From Pholiota molesta (lineage: Eukaryota > Basidiomycota > Agaricomycetes > Agaricales > Strophariaceae), in NCBI GenBank assembly GCA_014925825.1, contig JACGCK010000078.1, positions 1 through 64,000 on the forward strand: DNA of 64,000 nt, given 5' to 3'. Under the pieces are notes generated by a model. The model saw only the letters and a program-made list of their open reading frames with translations. It ran no database searches and was not told where the DNA came from. This document shows positions 46,158-59,100 of the stretch, in pieces. The first letter of the stretch is position 1. Every line of letters begins with the position of its first letter. A program made the position numbers and the translations under genes.

Positions 46158-48488
46158 TCAGCTATCGTCAACATCCTGGAAATTTTGCATCAGCCGATTC
46201 CAATCGCTCTCAGTATAAGCATCCCAATAATCCAACCACCACCTCTCTCGCATCAGCACGACTGCAGGCCCACCCAAAGTGGCCAGATGCACCTCCAAAG
46301 CCCTAGCCAGCGAGACCGCCTTGGAGATCTCAGGACACATGCCCTGCAACCAAGCTATATTCGGCGCGGAGCTGAAAACGGTCATCATGCCCTCCGCGCA
46401 GAGCTTGACGCGCTCCCAGCGCTCGATCTCCTTCCCAGCGGCGATCCACGCCTCAAATTTCTCGAAGAGTCCGCATGCCAGTTTGAGATGGCTGATGTTC
46501 ATGGATATGGCCGCATCCGAATCTTCTTGGATAGAGAGGAACGAGGGTGTGAGCAGGCGGTTGAGCAGCGCCCATGCGACCACAACATCTAGGATTTGAA
46601 GGCTGTCGCGCCGTGAGATGACGTTTCTGACACATAGCAGGACTTGTAAGTTGATTTCAGGCTCTGTGGACAAGGATGACGACGATACGAGTTCCTGCAA
46701 TATTTCGGAGAGCCAGTCGTAGAATGGCCGCGGCACATCCTGTGAATTAAGTATGCGAACGACGGTCTCAATATACGAGATTTTCAGACTTGGATGCGAG
46801 TTTTGATGGATATGGAGATAGTACGCCGAGAGGATGTCCCTCTTCTGGGATTCTGTCGGTGAGAAGCGGTCGTCCAACATCACGCGAAGTGTAGCATTAT
46901 CGATTTGACCATCCTGGTATAGACCAGATACTGTCAATGCTGCAGCCGAGAGATCCAAGTCCACAAGAGCATGATGAATTGGGTGGACACCCTTGACGCT
47001 TTGGCTGAAGGTGGTATTTAGCCATTGAAGGCCGTGTACGATGTCGTCCCAGTCGCTCAGTTTTCTGGGAGTGCCTCTGACCACTTCTTGCGCGTCACGT
47101 AGGGCTCTCCACCGCATATCATAGTTCAACCAGTTGAGGTCACCTCGGGATTTGAGAAGGCGCCGAGAGGATGGGGATTCTTCGAGACTTGACCACCAAA
47201 GATGGAGTGAATCTAGGAGAAGAAAGAACGTGGTACCGATTTGGTAGAAGAGCCAAGACTGTGGGGATTTATAGGGACATTGATGGACCCGTAAGTGTGG
47301 ATCGCTCGTAAAAACATACTGTAGAAGTGGTAGAGCAGTAGTTGCTGCCAGGAACAGCATAACGACTCCGACAGCGGCCGTGATGAAGGCAGCGACGATT
47401 GTATTCCGCGTCCACAACAATTCGAGCAGACCAAAAAAGAAGAGCACGAGAGATGATTGTAAAAGGATAGGGAGGATGGAAAGAATGTCGGGGACGCGCC
47501 AATATAGCAGTCCTTGAAGCGCATCTGACGAAGGGCGACGGCATCTTTGTGCGACAGCGCAGCATCACGTTGGTACTCTCGCAACCATTGCAGACAGAGG
47601 ATACCAATGAGCACCGTACTCAGGGCAAGTGTGAGGCTGAGAAACCAGACAGCGTTTATGCGGACCTCAGAAGGACTGACGGAGAAAGGTGGTTGTACTA
47701 ATGCAACTGGAAGGGGTGTAGTGGTATTGGCGAGTTGGGCTGCCATGAATGCGAGCAAACGGACGGACACGTCCCCAGAATCTTCTTGCAGCCATTTATA
47801 AGATTCAATCACGAAGGCTGTTACTGTCGCCGAGAAGAGGCCAGCCTACCATTCATCGTCGTCGCTTCAACTATTGGATAGACTAGAACGAATGCTGTAT
47901 TACTCACGAAAATAAGAAGTTTATCCACTTCTTCTTTCCATGCTTCACAAAGTTCATTATCGTATTTCTCGGTCATCCTGTGGCATTCGTTCCATGAATC
48001 TCCTGGTTTGGGCACCTCGTATCGATGTGGGCCCTCACTTTGCCAAGGAACATCGCCAAACTAAAACCGCCTCGATAAATGAGATATATTAAAAACTCTT
48101 TTTACTCCCACCTCTTCTTGGGCGCCTGCGTGTGATCCAGGAGTTGGCGATGGTCCTTTCAGGTTTGGATTTCTGCTCTGCCTGCGCACTGCCTAGGACA
48201 ACGACGTCAGAACTCAGAATGCACACCATCTACACTGTACAGCATATCACTACTTACTGCCTCATATGGATTTTCGCTGGCCGCTGCTTGACTGAAGCTG
48301 AACCGCGGAGCCTTCTCGTTCGAACAGCGTGCTGAATATGATGTCCGACCGATATCTTCTTCGACATCGACTTTGGTATCGTCGGTGCCCAGTCTGATTG
48401 GGCGTCTATCCAATTCAAAGACATTTTTAGATGCGCATATGGGTAAGCGATGGTGATAAACAAGATACCTTCACCGCTCATCACTCAT
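46158..48488 (-). pseudogene. DUF6535 membrane protein gene with a single-base frameshift
   Basis: Five exons on the minus strand (48488-48475, 48405-48258, 48192-48112, 48060-47908, 47845-46158). Exons 1-4 give MSDERRPIRLG, a disordered region, then FGDVPWQSEGPH and WNECHRMTEKYD...EAWKEEVDKLLIF. Exon 5 gives AGLFSATVTAFVIESYKWLQ, VWFLSLTLALSTVLIGILC, QWLREYQRD and two more TM helices (LFFFGLLELLWTRN, FITAAVGVVMLFLAATTALP), the DUF6535 pattern. At about 47512-47518 (after RQMRF) one base is missing relative to the family reading and the frame switches; beyond it 429 more codons are open to the stop at 46158. The long C-terminal part is alpha-helical. Role unknown; DUF6535 proteins are expanded in mushrooms. 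It may be a pseudogene or a sequence error. Confidence 0.75.
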
Positions 48489-48978
48489 TAAGGCGATACT
48501 CTGCGGAGTCCGGACAGCCAGCGCTGCCGTCAACGTCGATGGCATTGTCGTTAGCGACGACCTGCCGCTGGCTGCGAGTGGGTGTGCCGGCGTCGGAGTT
48601 GCATCGGACCTGTAATTTTGACGAACCGGATCCGGCAATTCCGGTTAACTTCCTTGGCAGCTGTACATCATGATCTTGCTCCTCATCTTCGCAGAACCCA
48701 AGTATCGGTCAAGAGATATCTTTCAAGTGCAAACCTCCTGATTAAACGGTTAGATAGACCGTATTCTATTGTGAAATCTGTTCTGACATCACATCCTATA
48801 TGTTCCACGTTACAGTTACGACAGAGGTCGACTTTTTAGGGGCACACATCGTTTCTGTTCAAAGCAGATTATATCCTTGCATCGATATCTTACCTTAGAG
48901 CAGTGAAGGTCGACATTCACAATTTCTATCAATGCATTTCTAAAGCTCATTAGATCTGATCTGACGTCATCTAGAAGA

Positions 48979-50289
48979 ATGGCTGCTTCCACAACGAACC
49001 CCAAACTCGAGAAAGTTAACGTCGATCCCGGAAGATGACCTCGATGACCTCGATGGTATGCACCCCATCTTTGATAAGAAGAAGGTAGAACCCACCCATT
49101 ACCAATCATGAATTTCTACAGATGTTTTGTCACAATTCAATCCCGGTCAAACAAGCTCCGCTTTACAAGTCCCCGTATCACCCATCGCACCAGCTGCCCC
49201 ACCCCCATCAGCCGCCGGGACGGGCACATTTGGCAGGCCGCGAACGAACACACGCGTAGATGCCCCACCTCACTCAATACCAGGGTCAGGGGGCAACCTC
49301 AACCCCATGGACGAAGCCGACGAGGACGCGCTATCGTCCGAATTCGCGAAAGAGCTCGCGAAGGGCATGGAGAGCCTGATGCGCGAGATCGCGGAAGAAG
49401 CAATGGCCCGGATGCCGCTTCTGGAGGCGAGATGCTCGGAGGAGGAGCGGGCCCGCGCGTTCAAAGCTGCATGGGAGGCGATGCTGGTAGAAGGGATGGA
49501 TGGTAATCTTGGCGAAGGTGGGCTCGAAGGCTTGCGCAGGCTTCCAGCAAAGACCCTGCCGCGAAGGGCAAGGAAGGTGCGGCAGGTGCGGGTGGATTCC
49601 AAGATAAGATTAAACAGGCGATGGATAAGATGAAGGAGAGCGAGTCCAAGATGCAGGTATGTCTTCCCTATATGAGGAGAGCATGGAATGGGTAGTCTAT
49701 ACCATTAACAGGGAGCACCCGGAGCTTCTGGTGCGACACCGACTCCCGAGTCGATTGAAGCGCTGCTGCAATCTCTAGGGGATCTTGGCCTGGGCGAAGA
49801 CGGTGAGATGAGACGGAGCTTGCTGGTTTGCTAGAAACCATGATGGGGCAGCTCATGAGCAAAGAAGTGCTTTATGATCCCCTAAAGGAGCTTGCTGACG
49901 GGGTAGCTTATTTCCTCTTCTTTTCAGACCCTACTTACCGTCTCCCTTTAGTTCCCTGGATATCTGGAGAAACCGCCAGCCCCTATCTCTGCTGAAGATC
50001 GAACGCGATATGAGAATCAGCTGGTTTGCGTGAAGAAGATCCTCGCTGTCTTTGACAAGAGCAGTACAGCGACTCTAATCCAGAGGATAACAAGCAGATC
50101 GTCGATCTCATGGGAGAGGTATGTCGTCAAGATTACACATCCGACTCTGGAGTATTATTGACGAATCATATGCGACAGATGCAAAGCTATGGAACACCAC
50201 CAACTGAAATCATGGGTGCTCTGCCTCCTGGTCTTGATGGAATGGGAGGTATTCCTGGTATGGGCGAGGACGGCTGTACTATTGCATGA
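48979..50289 (+). pseudogene. PEX19: PEX19 peroxisome biogenesis gene, several frameshifts
   Basis: Five exon-like blocks (48979-49055, 49122-49656, 49712-49902, 49952-50118, 50179-50289) are separated by good GT-AG introns. Family marks are the acidic start EDDLDDLDD, EFAKELAKGMESLMREI with FKAAWEAMLVEGM, the helix LLETMMGQLMSKEVLYDPLK, FPGYLEKPPAPIS, YGTPPTEIMGALPPGLD, and a C-terminal CTIA CaaX box for farnesylation. Pex19 is the cytosolic chaperone and import receptor for peroxisomal membrane proteins. The frame breaks at four places: about 49027-49031 (extra base in a C run), about 49530-49536 (missing base), about 49805-49812 (two extra bases) and about 50070-50076 (missing base). Codon content between breaks is conserved, so the decay is very recent or the breaks are sequence errors. 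Confidence 0.85.
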
Positions 50290-51871
50290 AATCTTTCGCT
50301 TGTGCAAAACGATGGAGTCAAAGCAGGAATACTTAATGTACAATAGGGAATGTATTTATGCAGCAGACAGAAAACGATTAAACAAGGGACGCCCTGAGCC
50401 AGGAACTGGGACCTCATACTGACTATCTAATCAGTTAAGTACAAGTAACTCCTGGTCAGCATGTCGGACTTTGCGGATCCGGACCGACGTCGCCGAGTCT
50501 CAACCTCTTGTCTTAACCATCAATCACTCAAAAATGGCAACTTTTTCGAGATTCTTTTGTGCAAGATGTCCGTATTGAATCGCAGGTGGCCTTTAGCTAT
50601 ACGAATCTTTTTCAAAGAGTAGAACCGGAAGCTGCAACTAACCAAGTTGACACGTTATAAAGACTCAAGTTTTCGACGAAAACATCCGTATATGGAGGTA
50701 CTTCGATCCACGAGGTCCGCTCTCGTAGCATATCGATGTACGCGCGTGTCAATGTGCTTGTCGAAGGGGAGACTCTGGCCATGTGGGTTCGCGTCCTGCT
50801 GATAGCGAAGTGAGCACCTCATATAATGCTGAGTAAAGGCAATCTACCTCCTTCGCAGCACTTTACAGCTTCTTCTGTATCGGTGCTTCTGACGTTGTCA
50901 GGCGGCACAGCTGCGTCGTTCCACTTCCTCGCGCTGAAGTTGCCCGAGTACTTATGGGGATGCAGCATCTGCGCGGCGCTCTGCTTTGCTGGCATTTCTG
51001 CTCTGGAATCTGCAGAGCGACTCTGCTGACTATAACCTTTTGACTTGCTTTTGACTTCTGAGTTGGACTCATGACGACACTGTCAGTGTATCCTTGTCCG
51101 ACCTTCTTTCGGCTCTTGTGGTTCAAAAGGCGGCAACGTCTATTTTGCATGGTCCGAACAGTACTTTTGAGAAGTCAACTATCCTGTTTCTGTGATGGGA
51201 ATCGTCAAGTTCCGCTATGTCCGTTATTGGTGGTATGCAATGAAAGTCACACTGCTCACTCTGAGTTGTCTTCGCCTTTTGCATTGACTACGGACCTGAA
51301 TCTCGAGAACTTGATATAAACATATGTACATGTAAGCTTCTCAATATCGTTTCCTATTGTTATATTGAATATCTTATTCGCCTTCAATAGCAACTAATAG
51401 CAACCACTCGGGACTTTCGGATATGATATTCAACGAAGGAAGGTCCTCCCCACTCCACATGAGCAATATCGCAGACGCGCTTTCCAGAACCAAACAGAGT
51501 AAATAGCCTACTCTTTCCTCATTCGCTGCAGATAATCCAAGCCCAGATTTGGCACTTCCATTCTGTTTTGTAGATCTTATTCCAAAACCCAGCATGATCC
51601 TTACGCGCAGGAAAGAGATACCAGCAGATGACAATCCGGTGTGTTGTGGTACACAACCCCACATGATAGGAACACACCACGTTGATCTTCAAGGCCATGG
51701 CTCGAACTACCTCTCTTAGCTTGTGTGCGCCGAGCCCCGCACGTAGGAAAATCATCTGACACAGCATGGTGCACACTACCTGTCGACGACTCATCGGAAA
51801 AATGCTAAGAGACTGGATATAAAGGCCGTGAAGGTTCGACCCAGTTTTTTGACAAGAGCATCGTGACAACA
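50290..51871. other. intergenic; TATA box near its right end
   Basis: About 1.6 kb with no supported frame. TATAAAG at 51818-51824 lies about 50 bp before the GH55 start and is probably its promoter element. Confidence 0.5.
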
Positions 51872-54800
51872 ATGCTTTCCTTGCAAAGTATTCTGCGGAC
51901 AGCAGCATCGTCTTGGCCTTAACCCCTTTTGCTTCTGCTCTGGGTCGACATGCTCACGCCACTAGGAGCGGGGACGGCTGCTGCCACTGATCCTTTTTGG
52001 TTGCAAAGCATTAAACATCAGGGAAGGCGCCTTTCAACCCCAGCCAAGTACGTACACCGTTTTCCGAATGTTAAGGTGAGTACAGAGATATTGGAGTTAT
52101 CTTTTCTTTGTTAATTTTATTTTATTTCTGTAGGATTTCGGCGCCGTCGGTAATGGAGTTACTGATGATACTGCCGCAATTAAGTGAATGACGATGTTTG
52201 ATTATTGGTATTCTGCGGCTTAATGCAATACATCCAGCGCTGCAATCACTTCACAAAACCGATGCGGTGGTGGAAGTTGCCAGTCTTCGACGTGAGCACG
52301 TTTTCCTCCTACCATATGATTACCATACTCACTAAATTGCTATCAGCGTCTCTCCGGCAATTGTATACTTTCCGGCAGGGTATGCAACATCTATTCGTCA
52401 GGTCATCCATTAATTTTAACGCCTTTTCATGAAAGAACATATCTCGTTTCTGCTCCGATTATTCCTTACTACTACACACAACTCATCGGAGACGCAAAGA
52501 ATCCTCCGACTCTTCTGGCTTCTGCGTCTTTCAGCGGGATGGCAGTGATAGGTAATAACCAGTATCTTGCCTTCAAAAGTGCCACCTTTTCATTATTCTT
52601 CTTCGCAGATGCCGACCCGTACATTCCTGGAGGAGGTGGCGCGCAATATTGGGTCAACCAGAACAATTTGTAGGTTATTCGCTCTTCTATGTACCCGCTA
52701 TGCTGACTGTAAGGGGCAGCTTCCGTTCAGTTAGAAATTTCGTGATCGATGTTCGCCAGTGCGTATATCATCATGTCATTTCAAGGAATTTGTTTTATTG
52801 AGCTTTTCCTTCAGAGTTCCCGCCACCAATTCACAAGGAACGGGTATTCACTGGCAAGTCTCTCAAGCCACGTCTCTGATGAATATCGTTGTGCAAATGT
52901 CTACTGCTTCAAACACGGCTCATCAAGGTAAAATCTTTACTACTCAAATTAGAACGCGCACTCACATGCTTCTCGAACTACCTAGGTATTTGGATGGAAA
53001 ATGGAAGGTATATGATCCGACTCACAGATGTGAAAACCTGACCTCATTTTTACTTTCAAGTGGTGGCTTCATGGGTGATCTTGTCTTCAATGGCGGTAAG
53101 CAATTGCTGAGATACGTTCTGTTGCTTATACTCAAAAATGTCATGCTGTTCGTTCTCAATTTAGGCAAATACGGAATATGGGGTGGAAATCAACAGTAGG
53201 TCGAATTCCCCTAATGACGATGCAGATGCCCATGGGTTCTTTTAGGTTCACTGTTCGAAACGTTACTGTCAACAATGCCCAAACTGGTATCTATGCCTTG
53301 TGGAACTGGGGTAAGGACGGTTTATCGAAAACTCATCTCCGGCAGTAGCTGATACAGACTACTTTCAGGATGGACCTACCAGGGAGTCAACTTCGTCAAT
53401 TGCCAAGTTGGATTCGATATCGCTACAGGAGGCCTCACACAGAGTACTCAAGTACGAACTTCTATCTCAACTTGTGACATTCTGTCAGTTAACCGTCCCT
53501 TTCAGTCTGCAGGGGGCTTGGCGATCATCGACTCTGTTGCCACCAATACACCGATTTTTCTACGCACATCTCAAGCAAGCAGCGGATCTTTGGCTGGATC
53601 GCTAGTCCTCAACAACGTCCAGCTGAACAACGTGCCTGTTGCCGTTGGCGTTGTTGGCGGCGCTGTCGTTCTCAACGGCGGGACAACCACGATCGCGTCA
53701 TGGGGGCAAGGAAACGTCTACCACGGAACCTCTGGAACCCGTGCCTTCACGCAGGGTAATATACCCGCGCCAAGCAAGGCCTCCAGTCTCCTCAATAGCA
53801 ACGGAAGGATCGTTGGGAAAACCCATCCCCAGTATGCCGCTTATGCCGTCAGCCAGTTCGTCAGCGTCAGAGATAATGGCGCAGTCGGGGATGGTGTTAC
53901 GGACGATACAGCTGCGATTGTGGCCATACTCAATAAGGTGCGTCTTATCTGTTCTATCCGACAGAACGCTATTCTGATGTCGTCAATAGTATGCTGGTTG
54001 CAAAATCATCTTCTTCGATGCTGGGGTTTATGTTGTGACGAGTACTATCACTATTCCTGCCGGAACACAAATAGTCGGAGAGGCGTGGACAGTTCTCGCC
54101 GGCAAAGGTTCTGCATTCCAGAATCAGAATAGCCCCACTGCTGTTTTCCGAGTTGGAGATACTGGCTCGCAGGGCGTCACGGAAATTACTGATATTGTCT
54201 TCACGACGGTCGGGCCTGGTTAGTCTGTTTCGTCTTGACAGGTCATATCCACTCTAACCATCCATCATAGCTGCTGGAGCTATTCTTGTGGAATGGAATG
54301 TCAAAGATCCTGCTGGTGTTCAGGCAGGCGCTGGAATGTGGGACACTCATTTCAGGTAGATTTGAATATCATGGTTACCATTCATAATCAGTTGCTGATT
54401 CTGGAACGATGTTAGGATTGGGGGCGCCATCGGAACAAATTTACAAAGCGGTACATGTCCATCAAGTGGATCTGGAAGCCCTTCTGCGTGCTCAGGGGTT
54501 TTCCTCAGCCTGCATTTGACATCTCAGGCTACTGCATACCTCGAGGTTAGAGTTTTCCTCATTGGAAGCGTCTAGCTTGCTGATTCCATCTTCTTCAGGG
54601 TACTTGGATCTGGGTGGCAGATCATGACCTCGATAATTCTGCAAGCGCCCAAATCAGCGTCTATGCTGGTCGCGGCCTACTTTCTGAATCTCAAGGTCCT
54701 GTATGGTTAATCGGCACAGCTGGTATGTGAATGTGATTTGTTATCATATACAACATCGTATCTTACTCGTTCTTGCAAAGTCGAACATCACACTATAGTT

Positions 54801-55346
54801 CAGTACAACCTTGCCAACGCTGCTAATCACTACATGGGCCTCATACAGACAGAAACAGTGAGACGGATTTTCTCCTTCAAAATACTTGACCTTAACGATT
54901 ACCTTTTCTAGCCATACTACCAACCAAGCCCCGCCTCACCATCGCCGTTCGCCTTGAGCACCACATATCACGATCCAACTCCATTCTCTGGCACTCCTTC
55001 CGCTTGGGGTCTCTCCATCACAAATTCACAGAACATATTCATTTTCGGCGCGGGCTTGTATAGCTTCTACCAGGTAATTGACTCCATATCCTGAGTACCA
55101 TCTATCTAGCCATTTGCTTACTTATGTTCATTTGAAAACCAGAACTACGTACAAACCTGTCTCACCCCAGCAAATTGCCAGACCCAGAATGCCAATATCG
55201 ATACCGCGTCAACAGGAATCAGCATCTACAGCTTATCGAGTGTGGGGACAACTTATCAACTAAGCGTAAATGGCGCAGGAGTGATCAATCAGTCGAACAA
55301 CGTAAATGGGTTTGCATCAACGGTGACCAGTTGGAGTCAGAGTTGA
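51872..55346 (+). pseudogene. GH55 exo/endo-beta-1,3-glucanase gene with damaged 5' exons
   Basis: At least 17 short introns. From about 52470 to the stop at 55346 the frame is continuous across all joins. It carries the two right-handed beta-helix (pectate-lyase-3) halves of GH55: DFGAVGNGVTDDTAAI near the start and SVRDNGAVGDGVTDDTAAI in the second half. Further marks are AQYWVNQNNFFRSVRNFVID, GIHWQVSQATSLMNIV, GGFMGDLVFNGGKYGIWGGN, YALWNWGWTYQGVNFVNC and TWIWVADHDLD. Such secreted enzymes degrade beta-1,3-glucan in fungal walls or prey. The 5' part is broken: an in-frame stop appears after MLSLQSILRTAASSWP, and at least three frame changes are needed between 51915 and 52350 to keep the signal peptide and the HQG...FPNVK block in register. 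The second-half exons look fully functional. Confidence 0.8.
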
Positions 55347-55689
55347 GCGTTGAACCTGGAATCTACCCGACCGGGGCAAAGCGGTCTTCATAGTACTGTA
55401 AATACTATTTTTCAAAAGCAATCTCTTGTATATTGTTGGGAAGAGAGCATAGGAATATCAATAAATTTAACTTGTACACCTTTCTATGATTCCCTTGACG
55501 CAGATTCAGAATTTGGGTTTGAAGCAAGAGAAAGCAGAATACGTTCTTTGATAAAGGCCACCCGCCAGCGTAAATTTGGCGTAAATGGCCAGACAAGGCG
55601 TGACTCCGATGAAAATGGTAGTCTAGCGGTTTTGCGGAAGTATACCTTTATGATAAAGATAAGTATATGAGCACAAAGTGTCTTATATC
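55347..55689. other. intergenic, nothing recognised
   Basis: Short AT-rich spacer between GH55 and the tRNA gene. A frame at 55350-55670 has no recognisable content. Confidence 0.5.
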
Positions 55690-55770
55690 GTCGGTATCGA
55701 TTAGGGGTTAAATCACCTCGTTGTGGCCAGGCCAATCCGAGGAGCCGCTGGTTCGATTCCAGCTACCGAC
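55690..55770 (+). tRNA. tRNA-His (GTG anticodon) with a short intron
   Basis: A complete cloverleaf can be drawn. Acceptor stem: GTCGGTA pairs with TACCGAC. D stem: GATT/AATC. Anticodon stem: CCTCG/CGAGG. T arm: GCTGG-TTCGATT-CCAGC, which includes the B box. The anticodon loop reads TTGTGG...C, giving GTG for histidine, and holds an about 10-nt intron (CCAGGCCAAT) just 3' of the anticodon, the canonical place. As in other eukaryotes the extra 5' G of tRNA-His would be added after transcription. A T-rich stretch (TTTATTTTT) about 25 bp downstream can end RNA polymerase III transcription. Confidence 0.85.
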
Positions 55771-55771
55771 A

Positions 55772-56139
55772 TCGTCAATGTCATCAAAGATTTATTTTTC
55801 CCGTGCCAACGCTTTTTACTGAATTACATATGTCAGGCAGGACGTCTGGACTCTGGTGCAATGGTGCTGGTTTTTTTTTTAACTGACTTGAACTTTTACA
55901 GTCTACTTTGAACTTCGTTGAAGCTCGAAATGTCAACGCTGAATATTGAGATCTCGATCTACCCGCCAACTTTCTTGAGCTCGATTTTGAATGCTAATGC
56001 CAGTCCGTCAGGCATCGAGCGAACAACTTAAGCTGAACTTAACGCAACTTAGCACACAAGTCTAGCCGTTAGATCCATATTGAGAAATGATAAAATACAA
56101 TGAAAATAAATATCGCATAAAACCAAGCGTGTATGTGCA
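55772..56139. other. intergenic, nothing recognised
   Basis: Contains the tRNA terminator-like T run and presumably the 3' UTR of the chromodomain gene. Confidence 0.5.
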
Positions 56140-59100
56140 TCAATCGCTATGATGCAGATGTCCGTTGGCAGTCGTTAGATGGTGTTCCAGTGCCTAGAAT
56201 GATGGGAAAGGTTATTGCGCGAATGGGCCTCTTGGAGAGAGAGGCAACATACCGAAATCGTGGAGAATACCTCCCGACATGCTTCGTTCTCCGTCCTCCA
56301 CTTACAACTATACACGAATTCGTGTCCATTCCCGGTCGCGTCGATGCTTTCGTTGCCATATTCATCGCCCCGCCCTATTCGATCGAGCTTGAATAAAGCT
56401 TCGTTCAGGCCAACATGCAATGTTGTTATTTCAGCTTTCAGACCCTGCACCTCAGCCTCGAGATCGCCACAATCGCGTCGTTTCTCGTGCAACTCGGCCT
56501 CGAGCTCGGAAATACGGTCTTGAGCCTTCCCATATAAAACTTGTTGTCGTTGGCAAAGTGCACGCAGCTCGGGCTCTTCAGCTGCACGTCGCCGGATCTC
56601 GTCATTGCCCGAGCGAAGGTCTTTGTCAATGAGAAATTCCGCCGTCCTACGCCATGCCCTGACGTCTTCCTCGAGCGCCTTGACGCGCAAGTCAAAGGTC
56701 GCCTTGACCAAGTTGACACCAGTCTGGGTTTGTTCTTCTGCGATTTTGATACGCTTTTCTAGATCTTTGTTCTCGTCCCGGACAGAAGAAACAAATCCGG
56801 AGGCCTTGGCATATTGTTCGCGGAAGAACTCGTTATCCTTATCCGCCATTATTTTTGCTTTCTTGGCTGAGTCCAGTTGAACCGTAAGCTGCAGTTTCTC
56901 GTTCTCCCATTCAGCTCTTTCCGCTTCGTATCGTGCTGTCAGATCTGAAAGCTGCTTGGCTGCGTCTTCTTTCTGTTTGGCGATTTCGGCGGATTTGCGT
57001 TGCTGTTCCTGCAAAGCAGCGTCCTGCCGTGAAAGTTTGCTTCGTTCAGCAGCAAGCCCTGCTTCCAACTTTGCAATGGCAGCTGTCAGCTGATTTTCAG
57101 GCGCAGGATCAAGAGGGGTCTGTTATCGAGTAAGTTAGCAATGTGCCGATAAATGGACAAGTTACGCTTACCTGAATATTCGATTGAGGAGCTGGCGAGC
57201 GAGAAACCGTTTCAATAGATGGCGTCGACGGAGCATTGTTCTTTGCTTTACCATTTGTCCGAGCCGGTTGAGGCATAGGTGTACGAGATCTTGATTGAGA
57301 ACGCGTGCTCCGACGCACGGGCGGGTGATCATCGTTTGCAATAGGCAAGGGCTGCACAGGAGGTACCTCGCTCACGACGATCTACAAAAGATAACGAAAA
57401 AACAAACATTAATACGAGCAAGCTGGAATAGTGAATAAACATACCTCGGGTATCACTTCAGCGGCCACCGCCACTTCAGGAGGATTTACAGTGCTTGCTG
57501 CAGCTTGCGTATCTTCAGGTGTCGTTGTTTCTGGAATAGCAGGCAGGACTTCCACAGGCGCACCGACGCCCCAGCCGCCTTCGAGCATCTCCAGATCCAG
57601 CGGCCTTTGCTGCTCTGCGCGCTGGATGTCCATCATCACATCCTGGCTCGACTCCTCCTCTTCCTCCCTCAGCAGTATAGGGTCCAGTGGCGGAGGAGCG
57701 GGGCCCGAGTCGTCCGCGTCCTGCGTCTCATCCGCACCCCCATTCAGGTCCACATAGGCGTTTTCCATCTCCTGCAGCACGATGCTTTCCTCGTCGAGCG
57801 CAGCATGTGGGCCCGATGCGGGAGGCACGACGGTCGTGGATACGTCGCCCATATCCTGGTCTTCGCGCTCGTCCTCGTCCTCATCGGCCTCCGCGATGGG
57901 CGTCGGCTTCGCGGCAAAATGGTCCGCATCCTGCACGCTGAAGCTACTCGCACTCCGGCCGCGGGTCTTCGCGATAACCTCGTCCACGGTCATCCGCGGC
58001 GGCGGCGCCTCGGTGCTGCTGGCGCGCGACGATTGCGCGCGCCGCTTCTTCGCCGCCTCCGCCATCTGCACCCCGCGCTTCACCACGTCTGATTCCCAGA
58101 TCTCCGACGCGCTCTGCCGCGCGTTGGTGCTGCTGCTGCCAAGGGCGTTCCCCCGCCCACTGGCACCTTTCTTCGGCGCCATGATCACCGGAGTGGGCCG
58201 CACACGCGTCTTCTCCGGTGAGTCGAACTGCTCGATGGAGCTCATCGGCGCATCGTCCTCCCCTTCTTCAGCGTCACCGCCGATCTTCGCGCTGCGGCTA
58301 CGGCGCTGGCTCAGGGTTGTCTCCTCGGAGATGTCTTCCGGCAGTGATGACGCCGGGAGGTGGGGGTGAAAGGTCGAGGGGGACAGCACGGGTATCGGGC
58401 GGAGCGGCTTGGTCTTGGAGGGGCCCGCGGGGGCCTCTGCGGCTGGTGTGGCGGTTTTCTCGCGTGGTGGCGCGGTGTCGGCGGTCGGAGCGGGTTGGGA
58501 TGTGGGTACCTTGGCCTCTTGTGATTGCGATTGCGATTCGTCTGTCTCGGGTACGACGTCTGTGTTGTATGAGTGCGTCGGAGGCGCTGTGGGTTGGCGC
58601 GAGAGGGTTTTGGAGCTGGAGGCGGTCGGTGCAGCGCTGGCTGATTTGGATTTGGGCTTACTGGCGTCGTCTTTGGGCTTCACGAGCGTCTTTGACGCGT
58701 TTGGCACGACTGTGTTTGTGCTGGTAGATGGTTGGACAGACCGCGCCTCGGAAGGCGCTTTTGCGACTTCTTTCGGTTTGTCGTCTTCTTTGCCGTGAGT
58801 TGTTTCCGATGCGCCGAGGGTGCGAGGCTGAGCTTTGCTGCTAGTAGCTGTCTTGAGCGAGCTGGCCTTTTCCAGCGTAGGTTGAGGTACGGCAGTCTGC
58901 TGCCTATGATCGCGCTGAGGCGCGTTAGTCTTGGTGACTATACCTCTGGTTTGGCTTCTGGGAATACCCATAACTTCCTCGTCGAATTGGGCAAGCCTCG
59001 CTTCGGCAGCGGGTGATAGTATTGGCTCGGGGTATTGGAATTCGTCTGGACCATCGAAAACATCGGAGCGCTCCTCTGTTTGGGCGCGACTTTTGAGTTC

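Noticed and set aside
49108..49506. 132-codon frame starting MNFYRC over PEX19
   Set aside because: Its ATG lies in PEX19 intron 1 and the rest is an out-of-frame reading of PEX19 exon 2.
51374..51908. Minus-strand frames upstream of GH55
   Set aside because: No family match, no introns, overlap the GH55 TATA box and start.
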